Shown one piece after another: positions 33,996 through 46,900 of a DNA stretch of 64,000 nt. Location of the stretch: positions 32,281,406 to 32,345,405 of the forward strand of contig JAPFBE010000002.1 of NCBI GenBank assembly GCA_034336665.1. The letters are read 5' to 3'. The stretch comes from Luscinia megarhynchos. Its lineage: Eukaryota; Chordata; Aves; Passeriformes; Turdidae. The notes beneath the pieces are model-generated. The model was not told the origin of the DNA. It saw only the letters and a list, made by a program, of their open reading frames with translations, and did no database searches. The number at the start of each line of letters is the position of its first letter. The stretch's first letter is position 1. Made by a program: the position numbers and the translations under genes.

Positions 33996-36900
33996 GAGAA
34001 TCATATTTTCTTAAGATTTGTGTCAATATTTATTACAAGTTTACAGATCTAAGTGCGGACAGTCGGTGCTGCTTCTCCTTTGTATTTTTAACTGCTTCTA
34101 ATTCACAGCTGCTAGCAGCCACATGTGACTGTTGAAGGATACTGGCCAGTCTGAATGTACAGAATATGCCAACAGAACACCTAATAATGTGGGCTTTTTT
34201 TGACAGTATAAGAAAAAATTGTGCAATTTACTTACAGCTGCTCATGTAATTTCCCAAGTGTTCCATAAAACTAAAATCTAAGTAGTTGCAGAAGCAGTAT
34301 TGGCTTATTGGTTTTATCTAAGAGATGTAGAGTGCTGTTCAATAAATAGCAATGGCTTACAGAAAATGAGAGCATTTTTAATAAAAAGGATTTGCTTTAC
34401 TTTGTAAAGTAACAGCTGCCACAGGATAATGGACTTGTTCAACTGTCTCTGTGGGGCCACCCAATGTTCCAGATATATTCTATTTGTAGTTTTGTCTTTG
34501 GTGGCAGTTTTAGGTAAAGTGTCAAAATGGGGTCATGTATGCACTCCAGAGTCGCTCCAGGTTACAGAAACTCTATGTTCTGAAGCTCAGAAGAACTATG
34601 TCCCATGGCAGCCCTTTTTATGTATGAACAGAAATTCTTGAACTCAGAACCAGAACCAGTACCCACTTCAGCCAGAACAAGTGTGCCCTAACTTGGGTCA
34701 GTGCACTGCTTTGCAGATGATGAAGGGAAAACAGGAAAGCTTTAGTTCTGATCACATCATGTATTCTTGATGAACTACAATATAACACATTCTCTTGTTA
34801 GCTTGTGCTTCCTCACTGTATGGAATTACTATTTATGACTTGTAAAGCAGAATTGCCAACATCACCTAGTTTTGATTGCTTTGATACAAAAATGTAAAGC
34901 TTTCACATTATTGACATTCTGTATATTTCACCAGTAATTGAGAATGTGACCAGTTTTTCCTTCCAATAATTTGTGAGTTACAGGTGTCTGTCAATTTCCC
35001 CAACAATCTCTGGAGAGTAAGGGATACAAAATCCAGATCCAGAATATGCTTTACATTGTGTTATACTGTCTGTTCAGTTTGTGTTAATTTGTTGCATGTA
35101 AACAACCCGTCCCTACAGTAGTATACCAACACTGACAGGTGAGGGAACACCAAAAGGAGATGCTTTCCAACAGTGTAACAGTAAGCTCATAACATCAATC
35201 ATCTAAGAATTTGTTATACTAGCAAGCGAGAAATTGAAGGAGAGCAGCTGAAATGGCTTTGCAAACATTTATGAGGAACTTATCACTAATACAGAAGAAA
35301 TTGTCAGGTTATCTTTTTGACACTGAGCACTGAAGAAAAAAGTGAATCATTCACAACCGAATGAAAAAAAATTCAAGTGGGAGGAACAAACCTGTGAAAG
35401 ACCTTCAAAAGTGAATAGGGATGAGAAGGGTGTGACATAAGCAAAGAAATGGGATAGGAAAAGTCCAACTAGTTTTGATGTTTGACTTTCCTGTGGTGGA
35501 AGCGATGCATTTTTCCCATACAGGCCAGAAGGTGGTGGTAATCTCAAGCAAATTTGATTTCCAATAGTTTTTCAAACACAGATGGCTTGGAAATATAGTA
35601 AGGCTACTTAAAAAAGGCAATTTGTACTGACTGTCCCAAAGTAAAAATAACCTGCTAAGAATATGGCCATATTCCATCTCATTCTTTACTGGTACAACTT
35701 TGATAATGATTTTTGGAAAAGAATTGTGGCATTAGAAAACATTTCCTTCTCCCTTTGTTCTTACATTCCTTTCATTTAATGCTGCTGAATTTGTTTAGTG
35801 AAGTGTTTATTTTTGAAAAGGAATGTAGCCATTAATGTCCTTTTGTCTATAGCAAATTGTAGTGTAGAACATCAGGTCATGAATAATGAAAGTAACAAAC
35901 ACCTCTCAGAATGGGCTGCTCTATGTGGTCTGCTTCTCACATCATGCCAAACAAGTGCTATTGATTGCCTAATTTACTACTTTTTCAGGTCCCAGATTAA
36001 GACGTTTTTTGTTTCTCTTTTTTTTTTTTCACTAGGTGTCCCACTGTATTTAAAAACGACAGAGATTTTCTGTGTCTCAATACCTGTCAAAACCAGTGTC
36101 AGTCACAGCTGTAGACTTCCAGTACTTTTTCTGATATGATCACTCTAGCTGTTTCTTTCTGAATGTACTGCCTCAGCTTTAAAAAACAACGGGATCAACG
36201 ACTCTTGAGAACCAAACTGATGCATATTTTACAAGAGAAACTCCTCCTGAAACTATCTTAAAATTTTAGTACTGGATTCTGTGAAAGTACAAGGCATTAG
36301 ATGTTTAATCAGATTTAGACATTTGTGCTAAACATGCTTTTTAAATGACTACTGCTCAAATCCTTGTGTTTTTTCACCCTTTCTACCAAATTATTTAGTG
36401 CTTGTTCTGCTAGTATTACTTAGGTTTTTTTCCCCATTATTTGCAGATTGGATACAGAACCAATGATGATTGTTCTTGTTAAATCTGTCAGACACCGTTC
36501 CTGTAGTGGAAGCCAGTGAAATAAATGTCAGAATTCAGCTGAACCAAGATTTCGTCTCTTCAAATGCTAAGAGCTCAGAAGTTCCTTTTAACTCAAGTTC
36601 CACTTGAAGTCTACTGAAACTGCTGAGCACATAAGCCCATACATTTTTGAAAATTCTGAGCTGAATATCCATTTCAGCTGTTGTGCACATAAAACAATGT
36701 CTCACAATTGTCTAGCAACTCTGTAAGGATTGAAAAATCTGTGACCACTGATACCTTGAGGGGGCCAGGTCTGTGAATGGTTCTGTAGAAGCACTGCCTA
36801 AAATTGCAGACACAGCTTTTGACCCAACAGATCTGATTCCCAGCGTTGCTTCCTAAAATGTTCTAAAAAGCGCTTGTTGGTGCTGCTCTTCATGAGATTT

Positions 36901-37133
36901 TTATGAGAATGTAAGGAGAACATACGCATTTTAATTAGCATGAAAAAAAAGTGCAGCTGCTATTTCACCCTATTTTTAATCCAGATCATTCTCATTAACT
37001 AAACTGTAGAAGAAAAGGCAAAAGCACCATATTGCTTTTCAAAGTGGGTTGTTTTTTGTGTCCCAGATGAATGTTGCTGGCAATGACAGATACAAGAGAT
37101 TTCCCATGGATCCAGGCCTGGAGAAGGCTTTTT
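33996..37133. other. Convergent interval between FASTKD3 and CFAP90
   Basis: About 3 kb between two 3' ends. No coding exon or RNA gene was recognised. It contains the CFAP90 3' UTR at its right end, with minus-strand ATTAAA hexamers at 36980-36975 and 36935-36930 as candidate poly(A) signals. Short open frames here lack any family resemblance. Confidence 0.55.
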
Positions 37134-37280
37134 TCAATGAGCAGGGCGGCTGCCTTCCCCGTAGATTGCTGCATGCAGGCTACAAACCTTTACATGCTCC
37201 CTGGTTGCTGGCTCTAAGGGCTTGTGTGCACGCTTCCCATACTCTGCAGATGTCCGCACAGGAACAGCTCTTGCCATTTC
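37134..37280 (-). CDS. CFAP90: CFAP90 coding exon 3 (with stop)
   Basis: 48 codons plus TGA. EYGKRAHKPLEPATREHV identifies it. The acceptor TTTGCACAG follows a T-rich tract. Confidence 0.9.
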   Translation of the reverse strand, partial: EMARAVPVRTSAEYGKRAHKPLEPATREHVKVCSLHAAIYGEGSRPAH

Positions 37281-40200
37281 CTGTGCAAACACAAAAGTCG
37301 CCTTAGAAGAAAGTCACAGGGTGAACAGAAAACACAGTATTCTATTGCTAAACGTGCTGTGATCAGGGTAAAATAACTGACAGAACTGTACAGCATCTGT
37401 TATATGGATGTGTATTTGTTTAGTGCCCTTAATCTTCAATCCCCACCCTAGTTTTTTATGTTATTTTTATCTTAATAAACCATGAATGTGTCACTAAATG
37501 ACAAGATGATAAGATATGGAGCTGTGCTGTGGACTGACAATTTTTTACACAAATACATACAAGCACACATGATAACCCTGTGATTACTGGTAAACTAAAT
37601 GCCAGAAAAGCACAGATTTTATTTTTTTTATTTTTTTGGGTGCACTGAGTTGCATGATTCATTTGAAAAACAGGAGATTTGTGCCCTCTGTTACAGGAAC
37701 ACCTACCCGGCTTGCACAATTCAGTGAAAGCACAGCATGAAAAAAATCAAAGCCTAAAGAAAGACCCTGAGCAACCACTAGTCCATGCTAGCTTTCCCTG
37801 AAGAAAATAAAGCATATAATACTTTATTTCTGCACAATGAAAGGTTTTACTAAAAATACTTGTAGCTGTAAAATTACAGATATAACTGCTTTGCAATGAT
37901 GGAAAGTGGACTTGATGAAAAATAACCTGACTGAGAAAAGATTTTAAGCTTGTTCTTAGTGAGCTGCACTTTAGGTGGCTGTGCAATCACTATCTGCAAT
38001 CTGCAGTTCCTTCCTGTGTTACAGCAACAGGGAGCTACAGAGTCAAAAGGGAAAGACAGGATTTGTTTGGTTTTCTTTCCCCAGCCAAAGGTCTCAGATT
38101 TATCAGGCTGCATGCATGTTTCCACACTAACACAGTAAGCCTTGGTCTGCAATGTTTTTTTCTAGTCTTATAATATAAATAGTATCTAAAAGGAGTATCA
38201 AAATGCAGATGCCACACCACAGTTCAAGTGTAAGCAAATGACTTCTTTGCTACAATAGACACGAGTCTGAGCAAATCAGCACTTAAGTCCTTCAAGGATG
38301 CAGGTGGGAGCACAAATTGAAGGGATCTCACAGCAGAGCAGTCAGCTAAAAGATTTCCAGCCCCAAGGATAGAACCTGAGATTCTTGGAGAGATGCTGTA
38401 AACTCTTTTTAAAAACAAACAAACAAGCAAACAAAAAACCTAACTGACTAACTCACTCACTCACTCACTAGAAAAGCTAATTTCAAAACAACAATTTATC
38501 CCCCAGTTTTTACTCCATCTTATTTTAAAAGCTATTCATTAGTACACCAACTTTTAACCTCAGCAGAATGAAAATCAAGTCAAGAAGACTGGCAGGCAAA
38601 ATTAATACCATTTTCTCCCCTGCCCTAGTTGTGGATAAATGTTGAAAAATGAGAAACTAAAACATCTTTGTACCATCAAGAAAGACTTTTCTAGAAATTC
38701 AGGGTTTACAGTGCTAATGACAGGTACCAGTATGTAATTCCAATAGTTTGTGTTCCTTTTAAATAAATAAGTTTCAGTTTTCAGCATCCTTGGTAGCACA
38801 GTGCTGACTGTGCACACTGGCATTTCATCTCTGTGGGTTTGGCATTCAGTGGGTTTCAGATTTTCCAACAGTTGGCTGGGAAGCATCCTGCTACCCGCCC
38901 TCGCAGCGTGTAATTCTAGCACTGTTAGCACTTGGAATCAGCAACGGCAGCCCTGTGCACGCACTCCACTGCAGTTACTCAGCTGCATGTACTTAAACTG
39001 AATACTGTCACTGTACTCTTGAATTCTCTGAGTGCACCCAGGCTATCTGCAGGAAATGAGGGGCTTACTTGCAGTGGTTTTCTTTTTTCCACTTCAAGTA
39101 AAGTGGGTATACTGTGGTGGGTTCAGTCGGTCTGCTTTCAGTGTTGTACTAGAAAGATGTCAACTGTGGTATTTTTATTTATTATATTTTATAATTTAGT
39201 TATTATTATATAGAGCCTGAGAGGCCCACTGTGATAATTAAAGAGAGATTGAGTATGTGACCTGCACTGGTTACATCCAGTCTTGGATATCATCACATAC
39301 AGGAGGATCACATTGTAGTTATTAAACAGCTGTGGGTTTGATGTGTCTCCATGCTAATTAAAGAGCTGGATTAAGGGACACCTGTCACTGCCCAGCAGAG
39401 CTGGCATGAATTCTGGCCTGTACAAATTTGCTCTAGGAAGAAAACCAAGAGGAAAGTGAGTTTTTTTGATACGAAACTCAGTAAAAAGCGATAACTTTAT
39501 ATTGACTAAGTTTTTGCACAGATTTTCCACTTCAAGGGTGAGCTTGGTACTAGGGGAGGGAGGTTGTTTTTGTTTTGTTTAAATAAAAATTTTAATGTCT
39601 AATTGGAGTAGCCATTTACATACACACACAGATTTGCATTTGAGTTATTAGGCATGAGCAGATGATGCTAATGGGCGCTCCTGGGACTCCTTTGGGAGCA
39701 TCTAATACTTCCTGCACTGTCTGATAGAGCTGAAGGGCATGATGGCTACACACTTCCACTGAAATGTCTGGCATATGTAACTACCAGTGAGACAATTCCC
39801 AAGCAGTGAGCTTTGTCAGAAAAAAAACAATTTTACGGCGCGGAAATTAGAGCAATTTGAACTCTTGTGTCACTCTTCCTTCTTCCTTCACTATAATATA
39901 TAAACATCAAAGTGGGCAGCCATCCCTAGCCTACTCATCACTTTTACATCCCATGAACCCACTGAGATTTTGAGGTCATTAGAGACAGACACAGAGATTA
40001 CATTTTATTTGGTTTTTGACAGCCTCTGCCTCTATGTGCAATTCAGTGTGTGTATGTATAAATATAATTATATACACAGACACTTGTATATATGTGTATT
40101 ATTTAGATGCTGCATGCAAAAATACATACACATACATTTATGCATATGTATTATAGTATTTCTGTTTCCAAGGGAGTATTCAGCTATCTGTCTGGACATC

Positions 40201-43200
40201 AAACCCAGATTCTGCTGGCCTCAAATACTTGCCTATCCTTTCTCAGGCATACCCATGTGTTCAAAATGACCACACTTTTGCACTAGCTCCCTGTGAATTT
40301 CCTTCCTGCAGGGTAATCTGGTGTAGGTTTTCCTGAGGAACTCACCAGCTTCAGAGACTTGGGCTATCAAACAAATGCTGGCATAGAGAGGGCGGGTGTC
40401 AGAGGACAGTAGTGAAGTCATGGCCTCTGACTCCAGTCCCCTCAGGAAGCAGAGTTTTTAAGCATCACAGAAATAACTGCAGAACCACCTGAAGTACAAC
40501 TCTTGAGGGGCATAGATGGTTCAGAGTATACCCTGCACTCTGCAAGACAAGAGTTGCCTCTTCCCCCTTGCTTTAACTTGCATATGTCTTGTCACCTGAA
40601 AATCTTCAGGATAGGAAAGACCAAGAGGTAATTAGGGTGTCTCCATGAGATAGTGCTTTCTCCTAAACCTGCAAGCTGAGCATAATGATGTTCTCCTTCC
40701 AATTCCTTTCTTACCATATGAGCTACATTATAAAGGGTAAAACAATGCCTACAACCTCCAGTCATGTCAAAAAGTACAAAACACCTTAAAAAAGATAATT
40801 ATGAATTTATCAAAGGGTTACCTCCTCATGAATTTTAAGGCCACGACCCTTAGCGTCTTTTCTGTCACACCGCGGAAGATATTGGTCGTAACCTTCTGGT
40901 GTATTGAAAATGGCATCATAGGTGAAAGAATCTCCTGTCTTGAGAAAAGGGGGAAAAATTGCTCTACTTTACAGATTACAGAATACATGTAGTCAAATCA
41001 ATACCTAAATAGTGCATTTATTGCATTAGATGATGACAACTGTAATATTACTGACCTCATTGGGAAGTTTGGGCCAATCCTTTTGAATAGTTAGCAAAAT
41101 TACCTAATGACATGTGGTATCATTTATTAAGTTTGCTCAGCTCTGAAATTTCCCTGGTGGCAATTTACTTCATTTCCCCCCCTGTAATCTGTTGTAATTT
41201 TTGGAAATTTATCTCATCTATTTTAATTTTCTGCACTTAATACTCTCCTTCCTAAACTTGTGTATTTGTCAAATGATCTGGCACAATTATTTAAAAGCAA
41301 AACAGGAACTTCCAAAAAGACAAAGGTACCCTGCACTGTAAACATAATTTAATTTCTGACTAGACCAAAATTGAGAAACATGCCACAGTAGTAACCCTGT
41401 ATCAATACACTGATAACTTTCTGCTGCTGTTTCTCTTTGTTGTAAATGGTAACTTGGTTAGCCTGGGTGGTGGTGGTGGCGAGCTGCTTCTCAAACCCAT
41501 TGGAACAAGTGAGTCACACACAGCTGATGATAAAGGTGCACTCAGGGTAGGCATCCTCTGTGTACTGCTGCTAAAGCTAAATGCTCTGCAAGCATTCATT
41601 AGTATTCCCTACACACATAAAATAGGTAATAGCTTTCTCCACATCTCAGAAGAGGAAACACCAGGCACACTGTCTACAGTAACTTATGTAAAGTAAACCA
41701 GGGAGAAACTGTCAGACAAGGGATTAAAAGGCAGGAATTTCTGGCTTCTGGCCATGTGATGAGCCCATCTTCTTCCTACTTCTCTCTGCTTCAGTCTTGA
41801 TACATGGTTGTTTTAGGTATTTAAGGTGCAAAAAGGAATGAGATCCGTTTTGCTCTAAAAATAAAAATATTCCAATTATCTAATTCCTAAATTGTGCAGA
41901 ATGGTTTGAATCTGCTTCCTTTCCTCCCTTGTGGCCAAGGCATGGGCTGTGAGGAAACCTATTAAACAGCTATTATCACTTTTTGTTTCCATGCCATTGG
42001 AGCAGCACTTTTCACAAACCAGGCCTTTGTGAGTGTGAAAGCAGACTGTAAGCTCTACCATATGGCTGCCAATTCTGTGCAGACTGGTGAGATCCACCAG
42101 CCCCAAGAGCACCATGCCAGCCCTTTGACATGCCCTTGCCTTATTCTTTTTGTGAAAGATGGCACCAATCGTGCCCACTCACCTTTTGGGTCAGACCACC
42201 TTGCCAAGATAATCACCACAAAAGACTCTGATATTAAAAATCTACTTGTCTCTTTAGTGGGGCCACCTGGTCAAATGCAGGAAATTTGCTGCTCTTTTAA
42301 TGCCCAGCACAGTGCTCTGGCCTGTACCCTGCCCACATCCCAGAGACACAGGACCTGCAAACTCTTATAATGCAAAGTCAGTGCCACCCAGTGCTTGGCA
42401 CATTCAGCAGCTTGTCACTTGGGTGAGGAGAGGATTCATGGGTTGTATTTATTGCTATAAATTGCCATAGAATTGCTATGTTACACTGACATAATAGGCA
42501 TTTCAGAACTTTTTTATACTGGTTTTTTTTTTGAGAAAAAAGCCTGTTAACTTCAATGTCTCATATGATAGTTCATAAAACGTTCACCACCCAGGAACTA
42601 CAGCTGAGTGAGGCAGAAGGTGTAAGATTGCTTTAATTTCTGATTTTAAATAAGAGGACAGAATGAGATGGTGACATAACACAGCAGAAGGGAGGAGTGA
42701 GGCTCCCTGCCAGCCCACTTGAGTTACTACATGTTGAGTGGCAGTGTAACACCTCCAGAAGCATTCAGTTACAGAGGCATATACTGATGTTATTGTTTTG
42801 AGTAGCTCCATTGATTTTATTAAAGCTGACCATACGGAAAATTTATGCAATGCACATGGAAAATCCTTTCTCTCAAATGATAATGGAGAAGTTTCTTATT
42901 AAAGAGTTCCCAAGAGTGTGTGTTACGACAAAATCCACTGGTGCTGCATCAAACCCTAATGACAGATGATGCCTTTCCTGGTGTTCCTCCTACAAATGTC
43001 ACACATTTCATTGATACCAAGTGGCCTATTCATCCTCAATCTTTGGCAAACAATGTCTGTGCCTTCTCTTGTTATCCACTGAAAGACCATACCCTCATTT
43101 ACCATCCACAAGTAGTAAACACACTTTGCAAAGGCCTCTGTTATTTTGAAATTAGATAGCCGAGTGATAGACAGTTATGTGCCACATTTCTGTATCAGAA

Positions 43201-43715
43201 AAAATTCTTCACTGTGAGTGTGGTGAGGCACTAGAACAGGTTGCTCAGAGAGGTTGTGGATGCCCCCATCCCTGGCAGTGTTCAAGGCCAGGCTGGATGG
43301 GACTTTGATCAACCTGCTCTTGTGGAAGGTGTCCCTGCCCATGACAGCAGGGTGGAACTGGAAGATTTTAAGGCCCACTTCCAACCCAAACCATTCTATG
43401 ACGCTATGACGATTTTTAGCACCTGCCTGACCAGTTCCCTCATAAAGAAGCTGAGCCTTTGCACCGGGTCCGAGCAGAGGTTCTACAGGGCGCAGATACC
43501 CACGGGGAAAGCCTGTCCCTCCGCCCTGCGCCGCCCCCCTCCCTCACCTTGGGCTCCCGGCTGAAATAGCTGAGCTCCGGCGGCCCTTCCCGCCTGGGCG
43601 GGACGAAGCTGAAGGCGGAGAAGGAGGCGAGGGCAGGCCGCCTCTTGCCCGGCGGGTTGTCGAGCGCCTGCTGCGCCAAGCGCGTCCCGGCACCGCCCGG
43701 GCCGGGGCCGGCCAT
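37134..43715 (-). CDS. CFAP90: CFAP90 (C5orf49), cilia- and flagella-associated protein 90 (complete, 3 coding exons)
   Basis: Small axonemal protein; the family is known as C5orf49/CFAP90 and has been placed with ciliary doublet-microtubule proteins. Exons 43548-43715, 40822-40938 and 37134-37280 join in phase 0 to 143 residues plus stop; the human protein is about 147. Features seen: SFSAFSFVPPRR with SYFSREPK (residues 31-56), TGDSFTYDAIFNTPEGYDQY with LPRCDRKDAKGRGLKIHEE (57-95), then EMARAVPVRTSAEYGKR and HKPLEPATREHVKV (96 on), which follow the human pattern of VLTSSVYGKR and PIEPLNRD. The last 15 or so residues have drifted and lack the usual FYRKN motif. The first exon lies in a CpG island. 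In this window it runs opposite to FASTKD3 and in the same direction as ADCY2. Confidence 0.93.
38411..38468. repeat. (CAAA)n and (CTCA)n simple repeats
   Basis: AAACAAACAAACAAGC followed by ACTCACTCACTCACTCAC, two short tandem tracts separated by about 15 bases. Confidence 0.75.
40822..40938 (-). CDS. CFAP90: CFAP90 coding exon 2
   Basis: 39 codons, TGDSFTYDAIF through LKIHEE. The acceptor TTCTCAAG keeps phase 0; the next AG, four bases inside, would shift the frame. Donor GAG|GTAACC. Confidence 0.93.
43192..43412 (+). repeat. CR1 LINE 3' end, well preserved
   Basis: Near-consensus CR1 3' text: TTCACTGTGAGTGTGGTGAG, CTAGAACAGGTTGCTCAGAG, GGCCAGGCTGGATGGGA and CTTCCAACCCAAACC, ending in the tail ATTCTATGACGCTATGACG. 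It lies in CFAP90 intron 1, about 135 bases from the exon 1 donor. Confidence 0.88.
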
Positions 43716-43830
43716 GCTGCCCCGCCGTTACCCGGCGCTCGCTCCCTCGGGCGCCGCACCGGCAGCAGCCGGCCGGGCACGGGGCCCCGCAGGGCTCTGG
43801 CAGGCTAGGGGCTGAGTCCTGGCCGCCCGA
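43440..43830 (-). promoter_or_regulatory. CFAP90: CpG island at the CFAP90 5' end
   Basis: GC-rich, CpG-dense sequence covering coding exon 1 and the region upstream. No TATA box is evident. A GTTACC at 43727-43732, 12 bases ahead of the ATG, matches one half of an RFX X-box, which would suit a cilia gene, but no matching second half is clear. Confidence 0.65.
43548..43715 (-). CDS. CFAP90: CFAP90 coding exon 1
   Basis: 56 codons from the ATG at 43715. The GC-rich start (MAGPGPGGAGTRL) leads into the conserved SAFSFVPPRR block. Donor AAG|GTGAGG, phase 0. Confidence 0.93.
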
Positions 43831-44044
43831 GAGTGGTGGTCTCAGCCGTGTGCAGCGGCTCCAGCCCCCGGTCCTTTGTGCCCTTGGAGGCTGGGGAAGA
43901 AGGTTAGAGCAAAGCCTAGCCGAAAGGAGACGGACTTTCTGACTGCTATGGCAGCTTCACTAGGCCCCAAATGGCTCTCTAAGTGCGTGAATTGAATAAA
44001 ACCACACCATAGCATGGAATTTTCACGAGGATAAGGACAGTAGT

Positions 44045-44740
44045 TTCTCTCTTTGGACAGTAGTTCACCTCCCCGGGGCACAGGCTTTCACATGCTTCTT
44101 GAACCCTGTCAGGCTTGGTGCTGTGACCACTTCCCTGGGGAGCCTGTTCCAGTGCCCAAACACCCTCTGGATGACAAGCCTTATTTTAATATCCAACCTA
44201 AACCTCCCCTGACTCAGCTTCAGGCCCTTCCCTCGGGTCCTGTCCCTGGTCAGCACAGAGCAGAGATCAGTGCCTGCCCCTCCTCTTCCCCTCACAGGAA
44301 GCTGTGACTGCAGTGAGATCTGTCCTCAGTCTCCTCCAGGCTGAGCAGATCAAGTGATCTCAGCTGCTCCTCATACAGCTTCCCCTCCAGACCCTTCACC
44401 ATCTTTGTTGCCCCATCCTCTCAGCATTCTTCAGCAGTTTATTGTCTTTTTTACATTGTGTCACCCAAACCAGCCCCCAGCACAGGAGGTGAGGCTGCCC
44501 CAGCTCAGAGCAGAGCAGGACAATCCCCTCCCTTGCCTGGCTGTGATGCTGTGCCTGATGCCCCCAGGACAGGGTTGGCTCTCCTGGGTACCAGGGCACT
44601 GCTGGCTCATGGTCAGCTTGGCATGGACCAGGACCCCCAGGGCCCTTTCCACGGCACTGCTTTCCCAGCATCTCATTCCCCAGGTTGTATGTAAACCCAG
44701 GGTTGTCCCCATCCCAGGTGCAGAATCCAGCATAGGATGC
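44045..44740 (-). repeat. CR1 LINE fragment, minus orientation, long
   Basis: About 700 bases that read on the minus strand as CR1: complement of CTGGGGAGCCTGTTCCAGTG, AACCTAAACCTCCCCTGAC, GGGTCCTGTCCCTGGTCA, CAGTCTCCTCCAGGCTGA, CAGCTGCTCCTCATACAG and CCAGGACCCCCAGGGCCC. The extreme 3' tail is absent, so it was clipped on that side. Open frames inside it (for example 44354-44860) are remnants, not genes. Confidence 0.8.
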
Positions 44741-46900
44741 TCAGCCATTTCAGGCAATGCAGTTGGAAAATTCTCTCACATACTTATTTGTGTTGGGAAC
44801 ACTGAAAATAAGTGTCTCCTGGGTGTAAATCTCAGACAGACTAAAACAGCTCTGCCCTAGTAGCACCTGGCTCCTAGTTTTGATATTCACCCATGGTTAT
44901 CCTGTTTAATGCATATATCTAACTATGCCCATGCTGCTTCTTACTGTGGTCCTTGGGGATCTGCGAGTGGCTTGGTTTAGTGCACCTTTGTTTTCTGTAA
45001 CCATGGTTGTAGAGCTACTGTCCTGTAGACACAGCATTACTATTATTATTGCTACCAGTATCTTTTGGTAGCACTTTCACAATAGCACTCTCCCAGGCAT
45101 CTTCAATTTTACCAAACATCCAAAATTTATTTTAAATCCCCCAATTTTCAGAGTACTAGAAATCTTCACAACTGATTGTTTCAGGCATCTTGGAGCCAGG
45201 CAATAATTCAGGTCTACAAGTCTCATCCCTGTTATGTAGTTGCCACCCTCCCTTCACAAATCCACTGAATAATACAGACTTCTTCTTCTTTGTGAGTGTA
45301 GCATGGAGGCTTTACAATCTGCAGACTGGTGTGGGTGTTTTTTTTAATCATTTGTGACAATTTCCATCTGCTTATCTAATAATGTCCCTCTGCCAATTAA
45401 GATCCTCTTTTTCTGTAGCATGGGCCAAATTAGCACAATGTAAGTGAGCAGTGGAATTGAAAATCCAACAGCTGCCTCACATCAGCTTCCTAAGCGGAGA
45501 CCTGCTTGCCACTGTGCAAGTACTTTTCTGTACTTTAGTCCGAGCACAGAGAGATAGCAAGCCCATTTATAAAAAGCAGCTCAGCTGAAACTGCAGCTAT
45601 AAATAGAGCCACAAGAAACTGTTCACCAGAGACACCAACTAAGCTAGGCAAGAGCTCTGAAGTCAGATCTGAAAGATTTCTCCCCAGTTTTCTTTCTACT
45701 GTTCCAATGGAGCTCATTTTTATTAACATTAAATTGATGGAATTAAACTGAATTACAGCATCTGGACGCAATACAGATTGTCACAAATATTGCTGAGTGC
45801 TTGTTACAGATTTGCCATACCACCACCCCTCCATTTGAAACAATTAAAAACTATGTTTTTCACTTAATTTTTCCTTCCCATTGAAGGAATAAATCCTTTT
45901 AGAATTATTTGAAACTTACAAAGGCTTTTCTTCCTGGTCATCTTTTGCAGATTCCCCAGAAGCAGGATATGAATGCCCAGGGGGGTTTGTCCCAGTTGCA
46001 ACCCGACTTTATTAATATGCTACTGTTAAATGTATTTATTCCTGTTATAAAATAGCATGGAAGGTCAGACTGTTTCCTTTGTAACTTCAACATGAACATG
46101 TAAACAGTGGAGCAATTTTAGTCTATATGGTAAAAACTATGCATTCAAATACAGCTGAGCTAAGAGACCAAAGTGTTAAAAGTTGCTTTGAATTTGGTGC
46201 CTTAAGGATGAGAAGTTCAATTGCCTTCCCTGTTGGAGAGCAGTAATACCCCCTCAGGTTCCACTGCTGAGGTGTCCGAGTTTTGAACATGTTGGTATGT
46301 AATTTATAGACATACCATGTCTCAAAGGCAGGGTCACTGTTCTGAAATGTCAAACTGGTTTGCAGAATAACTCTGAAAATACTTCCTAAAAGGAATATGA
46401 AGAAAATCATAATGGAGGCGGGGAGAGGGGACACTAAGAAGAGACAATGATAATGGGAAGGGAGACAGGATGGACACAAGAGGACAGGTGACATATAACT
46501 GGACAGGGCATTTATACATAGAAACAACATTAGCTGTTTTCTTACTATAAGATGAGGCACTTGTTTTAACCTTATGTCATTTAGAGCTGAGATGACAGCC
46601 TGCTGTCAAATTAAGGCTTGGCAAGCCCTCTCCTGTCCTTGCTCTTTGACCTCAACATGTATCAGTTTGCTATGTGGTCCTGACCTTCAGCTGAGCCATG
46701 AAGGAGAGACAGTCTTTGCAAATACGTTCCAATGTTCCTTTTGATGGCCCTTGAAAGAGGCTGAAACAAAAATGGCTCAAAACTTGTCCCCTTTCTACTA
46801 CTGTAGCTTTGGGGCCAGCCAGTTGTTTCACAGAAGTGCATGTTTCTTCTAGATCCTGATTACTTGACCCACCTCAAACGGGAAGGCTCTTTGGAAGCAC
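44741..46900. other. Intergenic sequence between CFAP90 and ADCY2
   Basis: No gene was recognised. Sequence of mixed composition without clear repeats. A 145-codon minus-strand frame at 46123-46560 has no family resemblance and is probably chance. Confidence 0.5.

Larger units (their letters stand above)
37281..43547 (-). other. CFAP90 introns
   Basis: Two introns of about 3.5 and 2.6 kb. They hold (CAAA)n and (CTCA)n tracts near 38.4 kb, TA/CA-rich sequence near 40.1 kb and a CR1 3' end next to exon 1. A 66-codon minus-strand frame at 40233-40430 was tested as an exon and rejected. Confidence 0.6.

Noticed and set aside
40233..40430. A 66-codon minus-strand frame considered as CFAP90 exon 3
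   Set aside because: It lacks the EYGKR/PLEP/REHV text, its acceptor is poor, and a far better exon with that text and a strong acceptor lies at 37134-37280.
44354..44860. A 168-codon plus-strand frame
   Set aside because: It lies in a minus-oriented CR1 fragment and is antisense to it.
46123..46560. A 145-codon minus-strand frame between CFAP90 and ADCY2
   Set aside because: No family resemblance and no splice or promoter context.
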